Shown: in pieces, positions 17,677-26,322 of the stretch | Numbering within the stretch: position 1 is the first letter of the stretch | Layout of the letters: the number at the start of each line of letters is the position of its first letter | Source: an uncultured Lentisphaeria bacterium | GTDB lineage: Bacteria; Verrucomicrobiota; Lentisphaeria; Victivallales; UBA1829 | Direction of reading: 5' to 3' | DNA: 64,000 nucleotides | Assembly: GCA_905197955.1 (NCBI GenBank) | Contig: CAJKAR010000026.1 | Location: 1-64,000 of the forward strand | Translations under genes and position numbers: made by a program | Notes under the pieces: model-generated | Database searches by the model: none | The model's input: only the letters and a program-made list of their open reading frames with translations | What the model was told of the DNA's origin: nothing

Positions 17677-18797
17677 TCAGAACCTCCTTTACTTTTATAT
17701 TGATTGATTTCATTTTGAATGGAAAATTCATATTCTTCACAGTACTCCATTGCAAGGGGACGCGGCGGTTTGCCGTGAATAATCCTCACAGTTTCCCGGA
17801 CGAAATCCAGAATGACCCGGAGAAGATTCATTCCAATGAAACAGACAGGCCAGTCCGTCTGATAGGTCAGGGGAAAATTTGCATGCGAAATGATCCGGAT
17901 TTTGCGGGGAGCCTCTTCCCCAAAACGTTCCCGCAAGGCGGACTGAATATGCGGAAGGAAGTTGTCGTCGCCCACTAGAAGAGTATCCGGATATTCGGTT
18001 CTGTCAGCAGAAAACATAAGTCTGGCAATGTTTCCGGCATACGTCGGATGATAAAGGGAACAAAGTTCCAGGCAATGCTCCTGACGGCATGTCAAACCAA
18101 ACTCAGCACAATAACCGTGAAAGAGTTTCTCCCAACTGGGATCCGGCAACCATGAAGGATGAAAAACCGCAACATTTTGCGCATTCCGGAGGGCGGCAGT
18201 TTTCACCATTTGCTTCCAGAAACCGGACCAGTCGGCAGAAATCCGGTTCAGTCCCAGATCAATATCGCTAAGAATAAATCCCGGTATTTTTTTCTGTTTG
18301 CGAAACTCCTCGCTATCAAAAAGCAGAGTCGGGGTCGTCATCAGAATTCCGGCAATCAGACGTTCTCGAATCAGAGCTTCCAGTTCCGGAGAAATCCGCT
18401 CCCAGGATTCCCGTTCCGTGGCAATGCGGACATTGAAAAATCGAAGATCCAGTTCCAGCTCCTTCTTCAGAATCTCAACAGATTTCAGAATGGACTGTCC
18501 CAGCATGAAACTGCCCGGCTCACCAAGTTCGGAGACCAGTGCAAAACGGCTCAGATGCGGCAAGTTAGCCGCAACGCTTGAGCCATTCCGTCCATTAGTT
18601 ACAATAAGTCCCTGATCAATCAGGATCTGAAATGCTTTCTGCACCGTTCCTACCGCGGCATGAAAATGTTTTTCAAACCAGACGCGCGGCGGAAGTTGCT
18701 CCATCGGCTTCCATTCGCCCGCCCAGATTTTTTCCCGAACATATGACAGAATCTCCTTCTGTCGGATCGGTGTTCTGTATATTTGTTTTTGCCGCAT
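17673..18797 (-). CDS. GntR-type regulator with LacI-like sugar-binding domain
   Basis: 374 residues. Residues 10-80 form a GntR winged helix (RQKEILSYVREKIWAGEWKPMEQLPPRVWFEKHFHAAVGTVQKAFQILIDQGLI). The remainder resembles the periplasmic-binding-like sensor found in AraR-type regulators. It controls, by position, the pseudopilin/DNRLRE/glycosidase operon it heads. The promoter at 18824-18852 contains the imperfect palindrome TACTATAAAATGCAGTA in its spacer, a likely autoregulatory operator. Ligand unknown. Confidence 0.82.
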   Translation of the reverse strand: MRQKQIYRTPIRQKEILSYVREKIWAGEWKPMEQLPPRVWFEKHFHAAVGTVQKAFQILIDQGLIVTNGRNGSSVAANLPHLSRFALVSELGEPGSFMLGQSILKSVEILKKELELDLRFFNVRIATERESWERISPELEALIRERLIAGILMTTPTLLFDSEEFRKQKKIPGFILSDIDLGLNRISADWSGFWKQMVKTAALRNAQNVAVFHPSWLPDPSWEKLFHGYCAEFGLTCRQEHCLELCSLYHPTYAGNIARLMFSADRTEYPDTLLVGDDNFLPHIQSALRERFGEEAPRKIRIISHANFPLTYQTDWPVCFIGMNLLRVILDFVRETVRIIHGKPPRPLAMEYCEEYEFSIQNEINQYKSKGGSE

Positions 18798-18823
18798 GAA
18801 AACACCATTTTTATTTCATTTTA

Positions 18824-18852
18824 ATTATACTATAAAATGCAGTAAAAGTCAA
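18824..18852 (-). promoter_or_regulatory. Strong sigma-70-like promoter of the GntR operon with operator-like spacer
   Basis: Minus-strand TTGACT (18852-18847) and TATAAT (18829-18824) with a 17-base spacer. The spacer region carries TACT...AGTA dyad symmetry (18828-18844). Confidence 0.7.
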
Positions 18853-18887
18853 GAGAGGGAATCGGGAAAAAATCACTTTCGGTGCTG

Positions 18888-19150
18888 AGTAATGGGATTT
18901 TGAACGGACCTTGTCTTCTCGTCAAAATTCCATTTTTTACCTTGAAACAGGCAGTAAACTCCACACAGGACAGAATGGTCAGAGTATTTTTCAAAACAGG
19001 CAGAAAATCAGTTTTTTCCGCTCACATACAGGGGTTACCTGGTTATGAAATATTTTTGTATCCCATTAAGCCTAAAACTGCGTACGAAATCATCCGGAGA
19101 CAGATTGCGCAGTTTGCGATGAGAACGCATAGACTTGTAAAAGTTCACAC
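18888..19150. mobile_element. IS3-type remnant: IS-end repeat copy 2 plus transposase C-terminus
   Basis: Positions 18890-19050 match the repeat at 11961-12135. Minus-strand 19145-19040 then encodes VNFYKSMRSHRKLRNLSPDD..LNGIQK, clearly homologous to the end of the transposase at 12127 (IEFYNSMRPHRKLHNLSPDD..LNGIQK). Only about 35 codons remain. Confidence 0.65.
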
Positions 19151-20011
19151 TATAAGAATCCAATCAGAGAATTTTTCAAGACAATGAAGTAGCCCATCTT
19201 GAAGAATTCAAAAAATTTATCATTTTGAGGAGAAGAGAAGATTTCTTAAAAGCCTCAACATGGTCGGCAATTTTTTGATTTTCTGCCGACCAGTCTTTTG
19301 GTCGTCTTTTTCGTTTCTGGGGTAAATTTGAGCTCAAATCGCGTATTCCGAAAGCGGAGAATCTCCACTTTTCTCTTATGAAGGAGTGTTTCAGCACCTC
19401 TTCCGATAAATTCTCCGGGATAGTGAAAGACCGGTCTTTTACTATCCCGGAGAGTATTTTTGGAAGGAAACATACGTCGAAAAACCGACCTTTGATCGTC
19501 AATTTTTCTCTGCACTACATTCATTTTGTAATCTTTTACTAAAGTAACATACTGGTAATCAAGGAATCATACTTGCAAAGGACATGTATTCGAAAAATCA
19601 AGAGGTCGGTTACCTTATTCGCCCAATTCATAACAAAATTCTCTTCGGCTCAGAGAATTTTTCGAGTTTAGCGAAATTCGTTTTTTCAAAACAAACGACC
19701 TTTACTCAAAAACGGAACAAATCTTTACACGGAAAGATCTTACATCGTTTTTACAGAGCTTACTTCGTCCTTCGGATGTTCCGCCGCTTCTGGATCGTCT
19801 TTTCCAGAAAGCCGATCCACTAGTATCGCTCACTTCTCATCCATCATTCAAATATTTTTGATTTGCACTCAGAATTTTCCATGCTATTTTACTCTTATTG
19901 ACATGGAAGAAAGTGTCTCCTGTTTTTACTGAAAAATAGAACCATTTATTTCCACATATGACACGTCTCAAAATAGAGGCCATCATTTCAATGATGATCA
20001 AGGGAGATATT
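19151..20011. other. Scarred non-coding region with a 42-bp palindrome
   Basis: No recognisable gene. Overlapping minus-strand frames at 19176-19524 and a plus-strand frame at 19584-19823 have no motif and no ribosome binding site. The only clear structure is the palindrome at 19412-19453. The base composition becomes markedly AT-rich after about 19850, leading into the orphan gene. Confidence 0.4.
19412..19453. repeat. Near-perfect 42-bp palindrome
   Basis: CTCCGGGATAGT (19413-19424) pairs with ACTATCCCGGAG (19441-19452), the inner AAAGACCGGTCTTT (19426-19439) is itself a perfect palindrome, and only one base pair between them mismatches. It could form a cruciform. On the plus strand it is followed by GTATTTTT, so a terminator is also possible. 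Confidence 0.65.
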
Positions 20012-20611
20012 ATGATTATAAAAAGCAAATCTACGAATTTATATACAGAATTAATATGGAATACTAAAGAATTTAACAATATAAAAAACAGAAAAATAAC
20101 ATTATGTTCCTCTATTTGGAACAATTTTATAAATAACAAATATTCATACATAAAAATATTATATTTTAAGCATTATAATTTTTTCTATTGTAGCAAACGT
20201 ATTGCGAGTTATAAAAAAATTCTAAAAAGTGATTCCTTACCATCTGTTATTAAAAATGCATCAAAAATGTCAGATGAAGTTAATATTATTTCAACGGATG
20301 AGTATGATGTCTATGCGATAGAAGCCATTGTTTTGGCTACGGAGAAATCTTTTAAAGAGACTTGTTCTTTGTTGCATGATTCTAAAAATACATGTTTTGT
20401 TATTCTCGGGAATACTGAAGAATTTATAACAAGCAAACATTGGACATATATATATAATATTATATCAAATTTAAATCATTCTCAATATTTACCTGATTCT
20501 ATTTTGCAGAATTTATTGGGTTACATAAATACAACAGAGGCTTTAGTGCGAACTTATGGTTTTTTTGATGATGTCGAAATAGGTTTTTCCATATTTCTAA
20601 GAAGCAAATAA
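20012..20611 (+). CDS. AT-rich orphan protein of unknown function
   Basis: About 199 residues from the ATG at 20012, chosen because GGGAG lies at 20002-20006; an upstream in-frame ATG at 19958 lacks a site. The protein is rich in Asn, Ile, Lys and Tyr and has no signal peptide or clear membrane segment. I recognise no family. Its codons are strongly A/T-ending and the gene is far more AT-rich than anything around it, and it sits between two IS-end repeats, which suggests horizontal transfer. The middle part (DEVNIISTDEYDVYAIEAIV) and FVILGNTEEFI hint at an alpha/beta fold only. Confidence 0.55.
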   Translation: MIIKSKSTNLYTELIWNTKEFNNIKNRKITLCSSIWNNFINNKYSYIKILYFKHYNFFYCSKRIASYKKILKSDSLPSVIKNASKMSDEVNIISTDEYDVYAIEAIVLATEKSFKETCSLLHDSKNTCFVILGNTEEFITSKHWTYIYNIISNLNHSQYLPDSILQNLLGYINTTEALVRTYGFFDDVEIGFSIFLRSK

Positions 20612-20631
20612 AAAATAACGTCCGGAAAATG

Positions 20632-20780
20632 CAGTGTATACAGTATTTTGAACTGACCTTCCAATTCCGTCAAAATTCCGTTTTTTATTTTTCCTCGAAA
20701 ACGAATAGTCAGAGTGTTTTTCAAAACAGACAAAAAATCAGTTTTTCTGCTCACGTCCGAAGACGACTGGATTGCAGCGC
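20632..20780. repeat. IS-end repeat, copy 3
   Basis: Starts with GCAGTGTATACAG and keeps GTCAAAATTCCGTTTTTTATTTTTC and the TTTTTCAAAACAGACAAAAAATCAG-like segment of copies 1 and 2. No transposase sequence remains. It lies just downstream of the stop of the radical SAM gene, on the opposite side of the AT-rich orphan from copy 2. Confidence 0.55.
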
Positions 20781-20820
20781 ATCTTCATATTCCGTGATCT
20801 CCGTGAAAAAACCGATCCGT

Positions 20821-22221
20821 TCAGGGAACATCATAATAGGGTTCGAACAATTTTACCGTCCCGTTCCGGAAGAAGTCACATAACGCCGGATCCGGTCCGT
20901 AGAGATTCCCGGCAGCATACGCCAACGCACGGCAGCCGCCGCAACACTGGAAACGGAATTCACAAGAGACACATTCGCTGTCCGCACGATGGAACATCTC
21001 CTCCGGCGTGATCGAGATGAAGTCAAAAAAACGGCTCTTCGAACTCAATACCTCAACCAGCGGGACATCGCGGAGATTCGGCATCTCCTTATCCAATCCG
21101 CAATTCGACAACGGCATGCAGGGCATCAGCGTTCCATCCGGCAGCAGGTACGGGTGGTGGCGCATGCACCCGCAGACCGGTAGTTTCAGGGACGTTTCCG
21201 ATGCCTTTCTCAGCAAAACCGGTGCAGAGGCTTTTCCACTCTGCGGGTCGTAAATATAACGATGATCAATCTGCAACTGAAACGGGCGCCCAAGCGATTG
21301 AAAACGCTCCAGCAACTTCAAATATCCTCGGTTAAGTGCCTCCCGGGAAACAATGCCGTGGGCAGCAGCGTATTCCCGCCACGCTTTGGAATCCGAAACT
21401 TCAGCAACCTTCCATTTCCGGATCCCTAATTCCATCAACAATTCACATGTTGCAGACAGGGAATCAAGATTATCTCTATATACAACGCTCTCAATTTCAA
21501 CTGGATAACCGCGTTTTACCAATCGCCGGATCGCGTCTGCCACGGGACGCTCCACCCCTTCACGCCCCCGCAGCCAGTCGTGATGTCCCACCCCGTCGAA
21601 ACTCAGGGAAAACGTGATCTTGCGCCCTTCGAGTTTCTCAAATTCATCCAGCCAGCGATCCGTCACCAGCAGACCATTCGTGTAAATCGACCGAACCGCA
21701 ATCCGCCGCTCCTTCAATGCCGCATAAAAATCCTGCCAATCCGCCCGAACCAGCGGCTCGCCGCCGGTCAGCATCACGGAATAAATATTGGCGTCCACCA
21801 TCTGATCCATGATTCTGACACATTCCGAGAGCGGGAGTTCGCCATAAAGAGCATCCGGAGCTTCAACGTAACAGTGGCGACATTTCATGTTGCAACGACC
21901 GGTAATCGACCAGCAGATGGAGTCTGTACAGTTGCAGGGCGCGGATTTGATCCGCTGTTCCGGACGCGGTTCGATGAAGCGCTCCGTCAGGGTCCCGTAA
22001 TGATTCCGGATCAGAGCCTCAAAAACGCGGCGGTAAGTCGGAAGCATGATCGGAGAATCCAGCGGGATGCCGTTCCACGCCAGCTCCAGCGCGTCCGCTG
22101 CCGGGCCGGTCAGAGGGACCCGTCTGCCGCTGCGGGAATCGACAAGAGCATATTTGACATCTTCCCAGCCGCGCAGCAGGAAATCCGGAAAAAGTTGAAA
22201 ATATTGTGTTTTCTGATCCAT
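20821..22221 (-). CDS. Radical SAM/SPASM peptide maturase
   Basis: 466 residues, cytoplasmic. CNMKCRHC (C110, C114, C117) is the radical SAM [4Fe-4S] site and GGEP (153-156) the SAM-binding motif. The C-terminus is a Cys-rich SPASM domain (CGCMRHHPYLLPDG..MPC..NCG...ECVSCEFRFQCCGGCRALAYA...C) for auxiliary clusters. The first ~90 residues could be a PqqD-like peptide-recognition domain, judged only from position and size. Such enzymes cross-link or modify ribosomal peptides. The gene starts with AGGAGA before ATG and is directly downstream of the acidic peptide gene and a decayed Nif11-type precursor, so those peptides, and possibly the Nif11 peptide at 29663, are its likely substrates. Confidence 0.88.
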   Translation of the reverse strand: MDQKTQYFQLFPDFLLRGWEDVKYALVDSRSGRRVPLTGPAADALELAWNGIPLDSPIMLPTYRRVFEALIRNHYGTLTERFIEPRPEQRIKSAPCNCTDSICWSITGRCNMKCRHCYVEAPDALYGELPLSECVRIMDQMVDANIYSVMLTGGEPLVRADWQDFYAALKERRIAVRSIYTNGLLVTDRWLDEFEKLEGRKITFSLSFDGVGHHDWLRGREGVERPVADAIRRLVKRGYPVEIESVVYRDNLDSLSATCELLMELGIRKWKVAEVSDSKAWREYAAAHGIVSREALNRGYLKLLERFQSLGRPFQLQIDHRYIYDPQSGKASAPVLLRKASETSLKLPVCGCMRHHPYLLPDGTLMPCMPLSNCGLDKEMPNLRDVPLVEVLSSKSRFFDFISITPEEMFHRADSECVSCEFRFQCCGGCRALAYAAGNLYGPDPALCDFFRNGTVKLFEPYYDVP

Positions 22222-22239
22222 ATTGTTCTCCTGATAGAA

Positions 22240-22394
22240 AAAAGAATACCCGCTACCGTCGAAAGATACCCGCTACCACAGCAACAACCTTCACCATCTC
22301 CGGCTTTGCGGCCTTAAACATCTCCCTGTTCCACAGCCATAGCCTTGTCGTTCATCAGCGTTTCATAGAAATTTTCGCCACACTCCTTACTCTT
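22240..22394 (-). pseudogene. Decayed Nif11-type precursor with Cys-rich core
   Basis: Minus-strand frame starting at 22394 aligns codon for codon with the start of the intact Nif11 peptide gene at 29663: SKECGENFYETLMNDKAMAVE here, SKENVEKFYEALKNSKAM there. The start codon has become AAG, the AGGAGG site is reduced to AGGAG, and TAA interrupts at 22316-22314. The same frame then reads GRKAGDGEGCCCGSGY, a plausible core with three adjacent Cys. An 11-bp direct repeat (TACCCGCTACC) lies at its end. It overlaps the acidic peptide gene and abuts the radical SAM start. Confidence 0.6.
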
Positions 22395-22579
22395 AAGGCT
22401 ACTCCTGCAGGTTTGCTCTCTGTAAAAAAGCAGACAATGTCCGCAGGCATTTCGCCATCCCCGGCAGCCTGAAGCAGATCAAGGGTTTCCGAATCAAGTT
22501 CCTTCATTTCCGGCAACTCCGGCATTTCCGGAACTTCCTCCCGAAAAACTTCGGCTACTTTTTGATCGAAAAACTCCAT
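22355..22579 (-). CDS. Short acidic leader-like peptide (RiPP cassette A)
   Basis: 74 residues: MEFFDQKVAEVFREEVPEM.., then ELDSETLDLLQAAGDGE. The acidic, helical first half ending in a small-residue AAG.G motif is typical of RiPP leaders. Its paralogue at 29461 shares FD.KV..F.E..PE.P and LLQAAG..SAD-like sequence. There the reading frame ends at TTT-TGA right after the equivalent of VCFF, so the extra C-terminal residues here (TESKPAGVALRV..) probably arise from loss of that stop and overlap the decayed Nif11 frame. AAGGAA precedes the ATG. Whether this peptide is a precursor, a co-leader or something else is not known. Confidence 0.65.
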   Translation of the reverse strand: MEFFDQKVAEVFREEVPEMPELPEMKELDSETLDLLQAAGDGEMPADIVCFFTESKPAGVALRVRSVAKISMKR

Positions 22580-22610
22580 TGTATTCCTTCATCCATCTCC
22601 TTTACCCCGT

Positions 22611-22639
22611 AAGCGTTTCAGAAAGGAAAAAGTTGCATT
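22611..22639 (-). promoter_or_regulatory. Conserved block upstream of RiPP cassette A
   Basis: On the minus strand it begins AATGCAACTTTTTCC and ends AACGCTT, 25 of 29 bases identical to 29392-29420 and at a similar distance (about 30-40 bases) from the start codon. It could be a promoter or 5' untranslated element kept after duplication. Confidence 0.5.
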
Positions 22640-22740
22640 GAATTTCAAAAAATTTCTCGATTTTCCGAAAAATTCCTCCACTCAGTCAGGGATTCCATCC
22701 GTTTCTTCCCCATTCGGAACACTTTGCTCTTGGCGTTGTT

Positions 22741-22974
22741 CTAGGAAAGTTCCAGAATCCCTGCGGGCTCCAGGCTAGACAGCCCGGAGATTTTGATCGG
22801 CAGATACGCCTCGATATTCTCCTGAGGAAACCGTTTCAGCTCCTGGCGATCCGCCGCAAAACGGGTTCCACTCGGATCCGCCGAGACCGCCAGTGATTGC
22901 CCGCAGAATGCGAGAAGGCGGCTTTCCGGATCGGCGGAGAACTCCTCCTCCGGTTCCACGAAAGATCGAACCAT
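22741..22974 (-). CDS. Possible small gene or gene fragment, unknown
   Basis: A 77-residue frame (MVRSFVEPEEEFSADPESRL...GILELS) just downstream of the glycosidase at 23006. It has no good ribosome binding site and no family I recognise. The segment LAVSADPSGTRFAADRQEL faintly recalls the C-terminal end of the neighbouring glycosidases (ALYALAPDGTRIEQLP), so it may be a leftover piece of such a gene rather than a functional peptide. Confidence 0.3.
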   Translation of the reverse strand: MVRSFVEPEEEFSADPESRLLAFCGQSLAVSADPSGTRFAADRQELKRFPQENIEAYLPIKISGLSSLEPAGILELS

Positions 22975-23005
22975 TTCCGTCAGCGGCTGTCACGGAAGGC
23001 CTGAT

Positions 23006-26000
23006 CTATTCGGCAAGTTCAAAATACAGGCTCGGACCGTGTTTAAGGGCTGCCGTCTGAATTGAGAATGAAATTCCTTCAGCGGTTTTTACAACAGGGA
23101 GCTGTTCGATTCTTGTACCGTCAGGGGCAAGGGCGTAAAGTGCCATTTTTTCCGAATGTTTTGTCTTGATCTCCAGTTCAAATGCGCCGGTTTCGACCAG
23201 AATAGGCGTTTTCCCGTGATCCAGACAGACCCGCTGATCCTCCTCTTCAAACACCATTCCGGAATTGAGTGCGTTTGTAACGACAAACAGCAGAAGGCGC
23301 TTCGCGTCGCAGATACTCCTGTCTCCATCAATGGATGCCAGAGCGAGACATCCTCTCCGATTCATGCTCCTGACTCGGAAATTCCGGAGATCAACCTGAC
23401 TTCCCGCTTCCGCGCAAAGCCCCTGGAAGCGGTCCGTTTCGATCGTCATCCGGTTTTCCCGTGCGTTCAGGACAAGCTCTCCAGTCGCACTGACGAAAGA
23501 ATCTTTCAGAGCATTGGTCCTGTTATCTACGGGGAGCAGACCGCGCGATTTCAGGTTCCGCAGGATCCGATCCATGTCAAAGACGCTGTCCCGGGATTTG
23601 ACGATATCCGCATCTGCGCGCCGGACGGCCATTGCGGAGACTCCGAGACGAGGCAGAATCACTTCGTTCTTTTCCGGCCTCCGGTGCGTCAGATCGGCGG
23701 AACACTCCCCGACCAGCCCCATGCGAAGCTGTGACGTACTGAGGGATTCCGTCAGTTGATTGCTTTGAATGATCTCTTTCGGATCCATTGCGATTCTGGT
23801 ACGGAAAGGTGCAGTTCTGACATCTCCGCGGCGGTAGAGCAGAGCGATCATCAGTTCCGTTGCACGGCGGACAGGATCAAAGCGAATCTCAAAATCCACG
23901 ATTTTTCCGCTGAAATTCCGTGTGGGCGCCATGGCGAACGCTGTAACGCCATCGAACCCGTTCAATGCTGCATATCCACCAAGGATGAACCCGTGTTCAT
24001 AGCGATACTTGTTCCAGAAACAGTGCCCGTGTTCTGAAACCAGAAATGGTTTGCCGTAAAGCCGTGTCGCCAGATAGCTGCATATGGTATTTGCGGCAGT
24101 GCCGATGGAACTGGTCTGGTTGACTCGCGATCCTTTTGCGAGCGGTCCGCCGGAGGGATGGTCGTGATAGCTGTTCATTGTAACAAAGTCGAACTCCTTG
24201 CGGACCTCGGAATGACGCATTGATTTGCCCATGGCAAAGCTTGTCACGGGGCCGGCATAGCCGAGTTTGCGGAGAAAGGCCCGTTCGCGTTCATAGAGAG
24301 AGCGTTCCTGTTCCGTGATAAATTCCGCGCGGTCGCGTCCAAGCTGACCGGAAGCATCCTTGGCGAGCGGCTGGAAGGTTTTGATATCATCGAACGAGGA
24401 AAGATGAGCCGCCTCTTTCCCCCATGCCTGTTTCAAACGGTCGAAAGAATCGTATTTCCGCTTCAGAAAGGTCCGGAAGAGTCCGGCAAATCTGTCATCG
24501 GCGCGGAGAAAGACGAATTCCTGTTCATTGTTGCAGTCGATAAAGGCGATCTGGGGATCGTCGATCCACCGCATATTCGTATACGGATTGACATGATTCA
24601 GCACAAGTTCAGCATTTCTGCACCATGCGTCATAATCGCGCTTGTGACGGTAAATGTCCCAGTCGTGTTTTTCGGCTCCACCCCAGGGGTAGCAGCGGTC
24701 GAAGCCGATGTGCGCCACCGGCAGAGAAAGATAGATGTAGACTCCCCGCTTCTTCAGACAGTAGAGCAGATAGTCGAATTGATCCCTCAGACGGGGCGAA
24801 TATTCGAACGCTCCGAGATTTTTCCAATCAAGATCACGCATGTGCCGTGCCCAGATGCGGACGAGATTGTAACCGGCTCGGACGATCTGATCCGCGTATT
24901 CCTCCGCGTCCTTTTTCGAGACGATTTCGGTGATTCCGGTGAAGTATTTCCCGAATTCCCTGTTCTGGTTGAACGCGAGAAAACGAAGCGGAACACCGGG
25001 CCGTTTCTCGAATTCAAAGTGTCCGCTTTTTCCGACGATGACCCGCCCGAATTCTCCGATTTTATGTTTCGGAAAGAGAGGACTTAGGTCCAGAGCTGTT
25101 CCCGCTTTCGGGGAGGGTTTGAACGACTGCGGCAGCGCTTTCCAGACCTCATCTGCGCGGATAATCTGTTTTTTCTGTTCGAGATACGGGTATTGTTTTT
25201 CAGAGACAGTTGCCGCAATCAGGAGCCAGAGTGTCTTGCTTTCCGGATGTTTGCGGAAGGCGATTCCGGTAAGCGCTCCGATTGTCTCCGGGATCTTGAA
25301 GCGGGAGACATACGCCGCACCAAACCCGTCTTTCGGTGTGATGACCGCACCGACAACAGCATTTTCCACGGGGATTCCCTTCCACCAGTCTGTCAGGTCC
25401 TTTCCGTAGATGACGGGGATTTCCGCTTTTCCTTTGGTTCCGGTCAATTCAATGAATCCGGAGACCGTTCCTTTCGGATCCGACCATGCGGAGGAGTGAA
25501 GAAGATAGAGATATTTGCCGCGAATCGGATCTGCCGGTCTGATTTCGATCCGCTCCGGAGCATCCGGCAGACGCGGACAGCGAAGAGCTGCGATCGCGTT
25601 CCCCTTGTGTTCCTTCGGATCCAGCACCCGGAACGGGACGTTGGCAAAGGTCTGGCGTTTGACGGGGAAGCTGGACGCATCCTGTGCACTTCCCTGATCG
25701 TGCCATCCACCTTTGCGGTCTCCGGCGATGCGGTCGGAGAAGTTCCAGTTTGCGCACTGCTCCAGCGGCAGGAGCACATCGCCCGCCGCGATCTTCAGAT
25801 TGCGGAAGAGAATTGTTCCGCGGGAACCGACAATTCCAATTTCCAGATATCCCCGTGTAACGGTATCGGGGATGTCACAAGTGAGGGTTACGGTTTTCCA
25901 GTCTGTTTTTCCGGAGCCGAGCACGTTGCGCTTCCAGACAGTTTTTGTCCCTTTTTCTCCACCGGCCCAGAGAGCGAACCAACCGCCTTCCCAGCGTTTT

Positions 26001-26293
26001 TCGGGAGCGGAAAGTTCCAGTTTCACGTCTGCGGTAACGGTAATGCGGCGATTTCGTATCTCCGATCCTCGTAAAGGAACGGTGGCGGTGTTGCGTGTTT
26101 TTGATGCGTTGGCGGGAACGAGGAAGCGCAGCGCATTCGATCCGTCTGCGGAGATAACAGCGGTATTGTCACGCTTTATTTTATCCATTCCGCGCAGATC
26201 GTCCGCCGAGCGGAATTCTCTCTGGAACAAAATGTCTTCCGCGTTCAGGACAAGGGCGAGAAGAAGCAGGAAAGATGGAAGTGCCTTTTTCAT
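23006..26293 (-). CDS. Large secreted clan GH-A glycosidase (GH5/GH42-like)
   Basis: 1,095 residues with signal peptide (MKKALPSFLLLLALVLNA). Residues ~20-165 look like a jelly-roll binding module. Near 195 comes GDRKGGWHDQGSAQDASSF, a domain signature shared with three other enzymes in this window. The TIM barrel has IDCNNEQEF (acid/base Glu near 588) and FLVSEHGHCF (nucleophile near 752). A C-terminal beta domain ends with ALYALAPDGTRIEQLP. It is exported and should hydrolyse a beta-linked glycan; family and substrate cannot be fixed by eye. It is third in the GntR-pseudopilin-GH operon from 28142. Confidence 0.75.
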   Translation of the reverse strand: MKKALPSFLLLLALVLNAEDILFQREFRSADDLRGMDKIKRDNTAVISADGSNALRFLVPANASKTRNTATVPLRGSEIRNRRITVTADVKLELSAPEKRWEGGWFALWAGGEKGTKTVWKRNVLGSGKTDWKTVTLTCDIPDTVTRGYLEIGIVGSRGTILFRNLKIAAGDVLLPLEQCANWNFSDRIAGDRKGGWHDQGSAQDASSFPVKRQTFANVPFRVLDPKEHKGNAIAALRCPRLPDAPERIEIRPADPIRGKYLYLLHSSAWSDPKGTVSGFIELTGTKGKAEIPVIYGKDLTDWWKGIPVENAVVGAVITPKDGFGAAYVSRFKIPETIGALTGIAFRKHPESKTLWLLIAATVSEKQYPYLEQKKQIIRADEVWKALPQSFKPSPKAGTALDLSPLFPKHKIGEFGRVIVGKSGHFEFEKRPGVPLRFLAFNQNREFGKYFTGITEIVSKKDAEEYADQIVRAGYNLVRIWARHMRDLDWKNLGAFEYSPRLRDQFDYLLYCLKKRGVYIYLSLPVAHIGFDRCYPWGGAEKHDWDIYRHKRDYDAWCRNAELVLNHVNPYTNMRWIDDPQIAFIDCNNEQEFVFLRADDRFAGLFRTFLKRKYDSFDRLKQAWGKEAAHLSSFDDIKTFQPLAKDASGQLGRDRAEFITEQERSLYERERAFLRKLGYAGPVTSFAMGKSMRHSEVRKEFDFVTMNSYHDHPSGGPLAKGSRVNQTSSIGTAANTICSYLATRLYGKPFLVSEHGHCFWNKYRYEHGFILGGYAALNGFDGVTAFAMAPTRNFSGKIVDFEIRFDPVRRATELMIALLYRRGDVRTAPFRTRIAMDPKEIIQSNQLTESLSTSQLRMGLVGECSADLTHRRPEKNEVILPRLGVSAMAVRRADADIVKSRDSVFDMDRILRNLKSRGLLPVDNRTNALKDSFVSATGELVLNARENRMTIETDRFQGLCAEAGSQVDLRNFRVRSMNRRGCLALASIDGDRSICDAKRLLLFVVTNALNSGMVFEEEDQRVCLDHGKTPILVETGAFELEIKTKHSEKMALYALAPDGTRIEQLPVVKTAEGISFSIQTAALKHGPSLYFELAE

Positions 26294-26322
26294 AAGAATA
26301 CTCTTTTCTTGTTAAATGGAAT

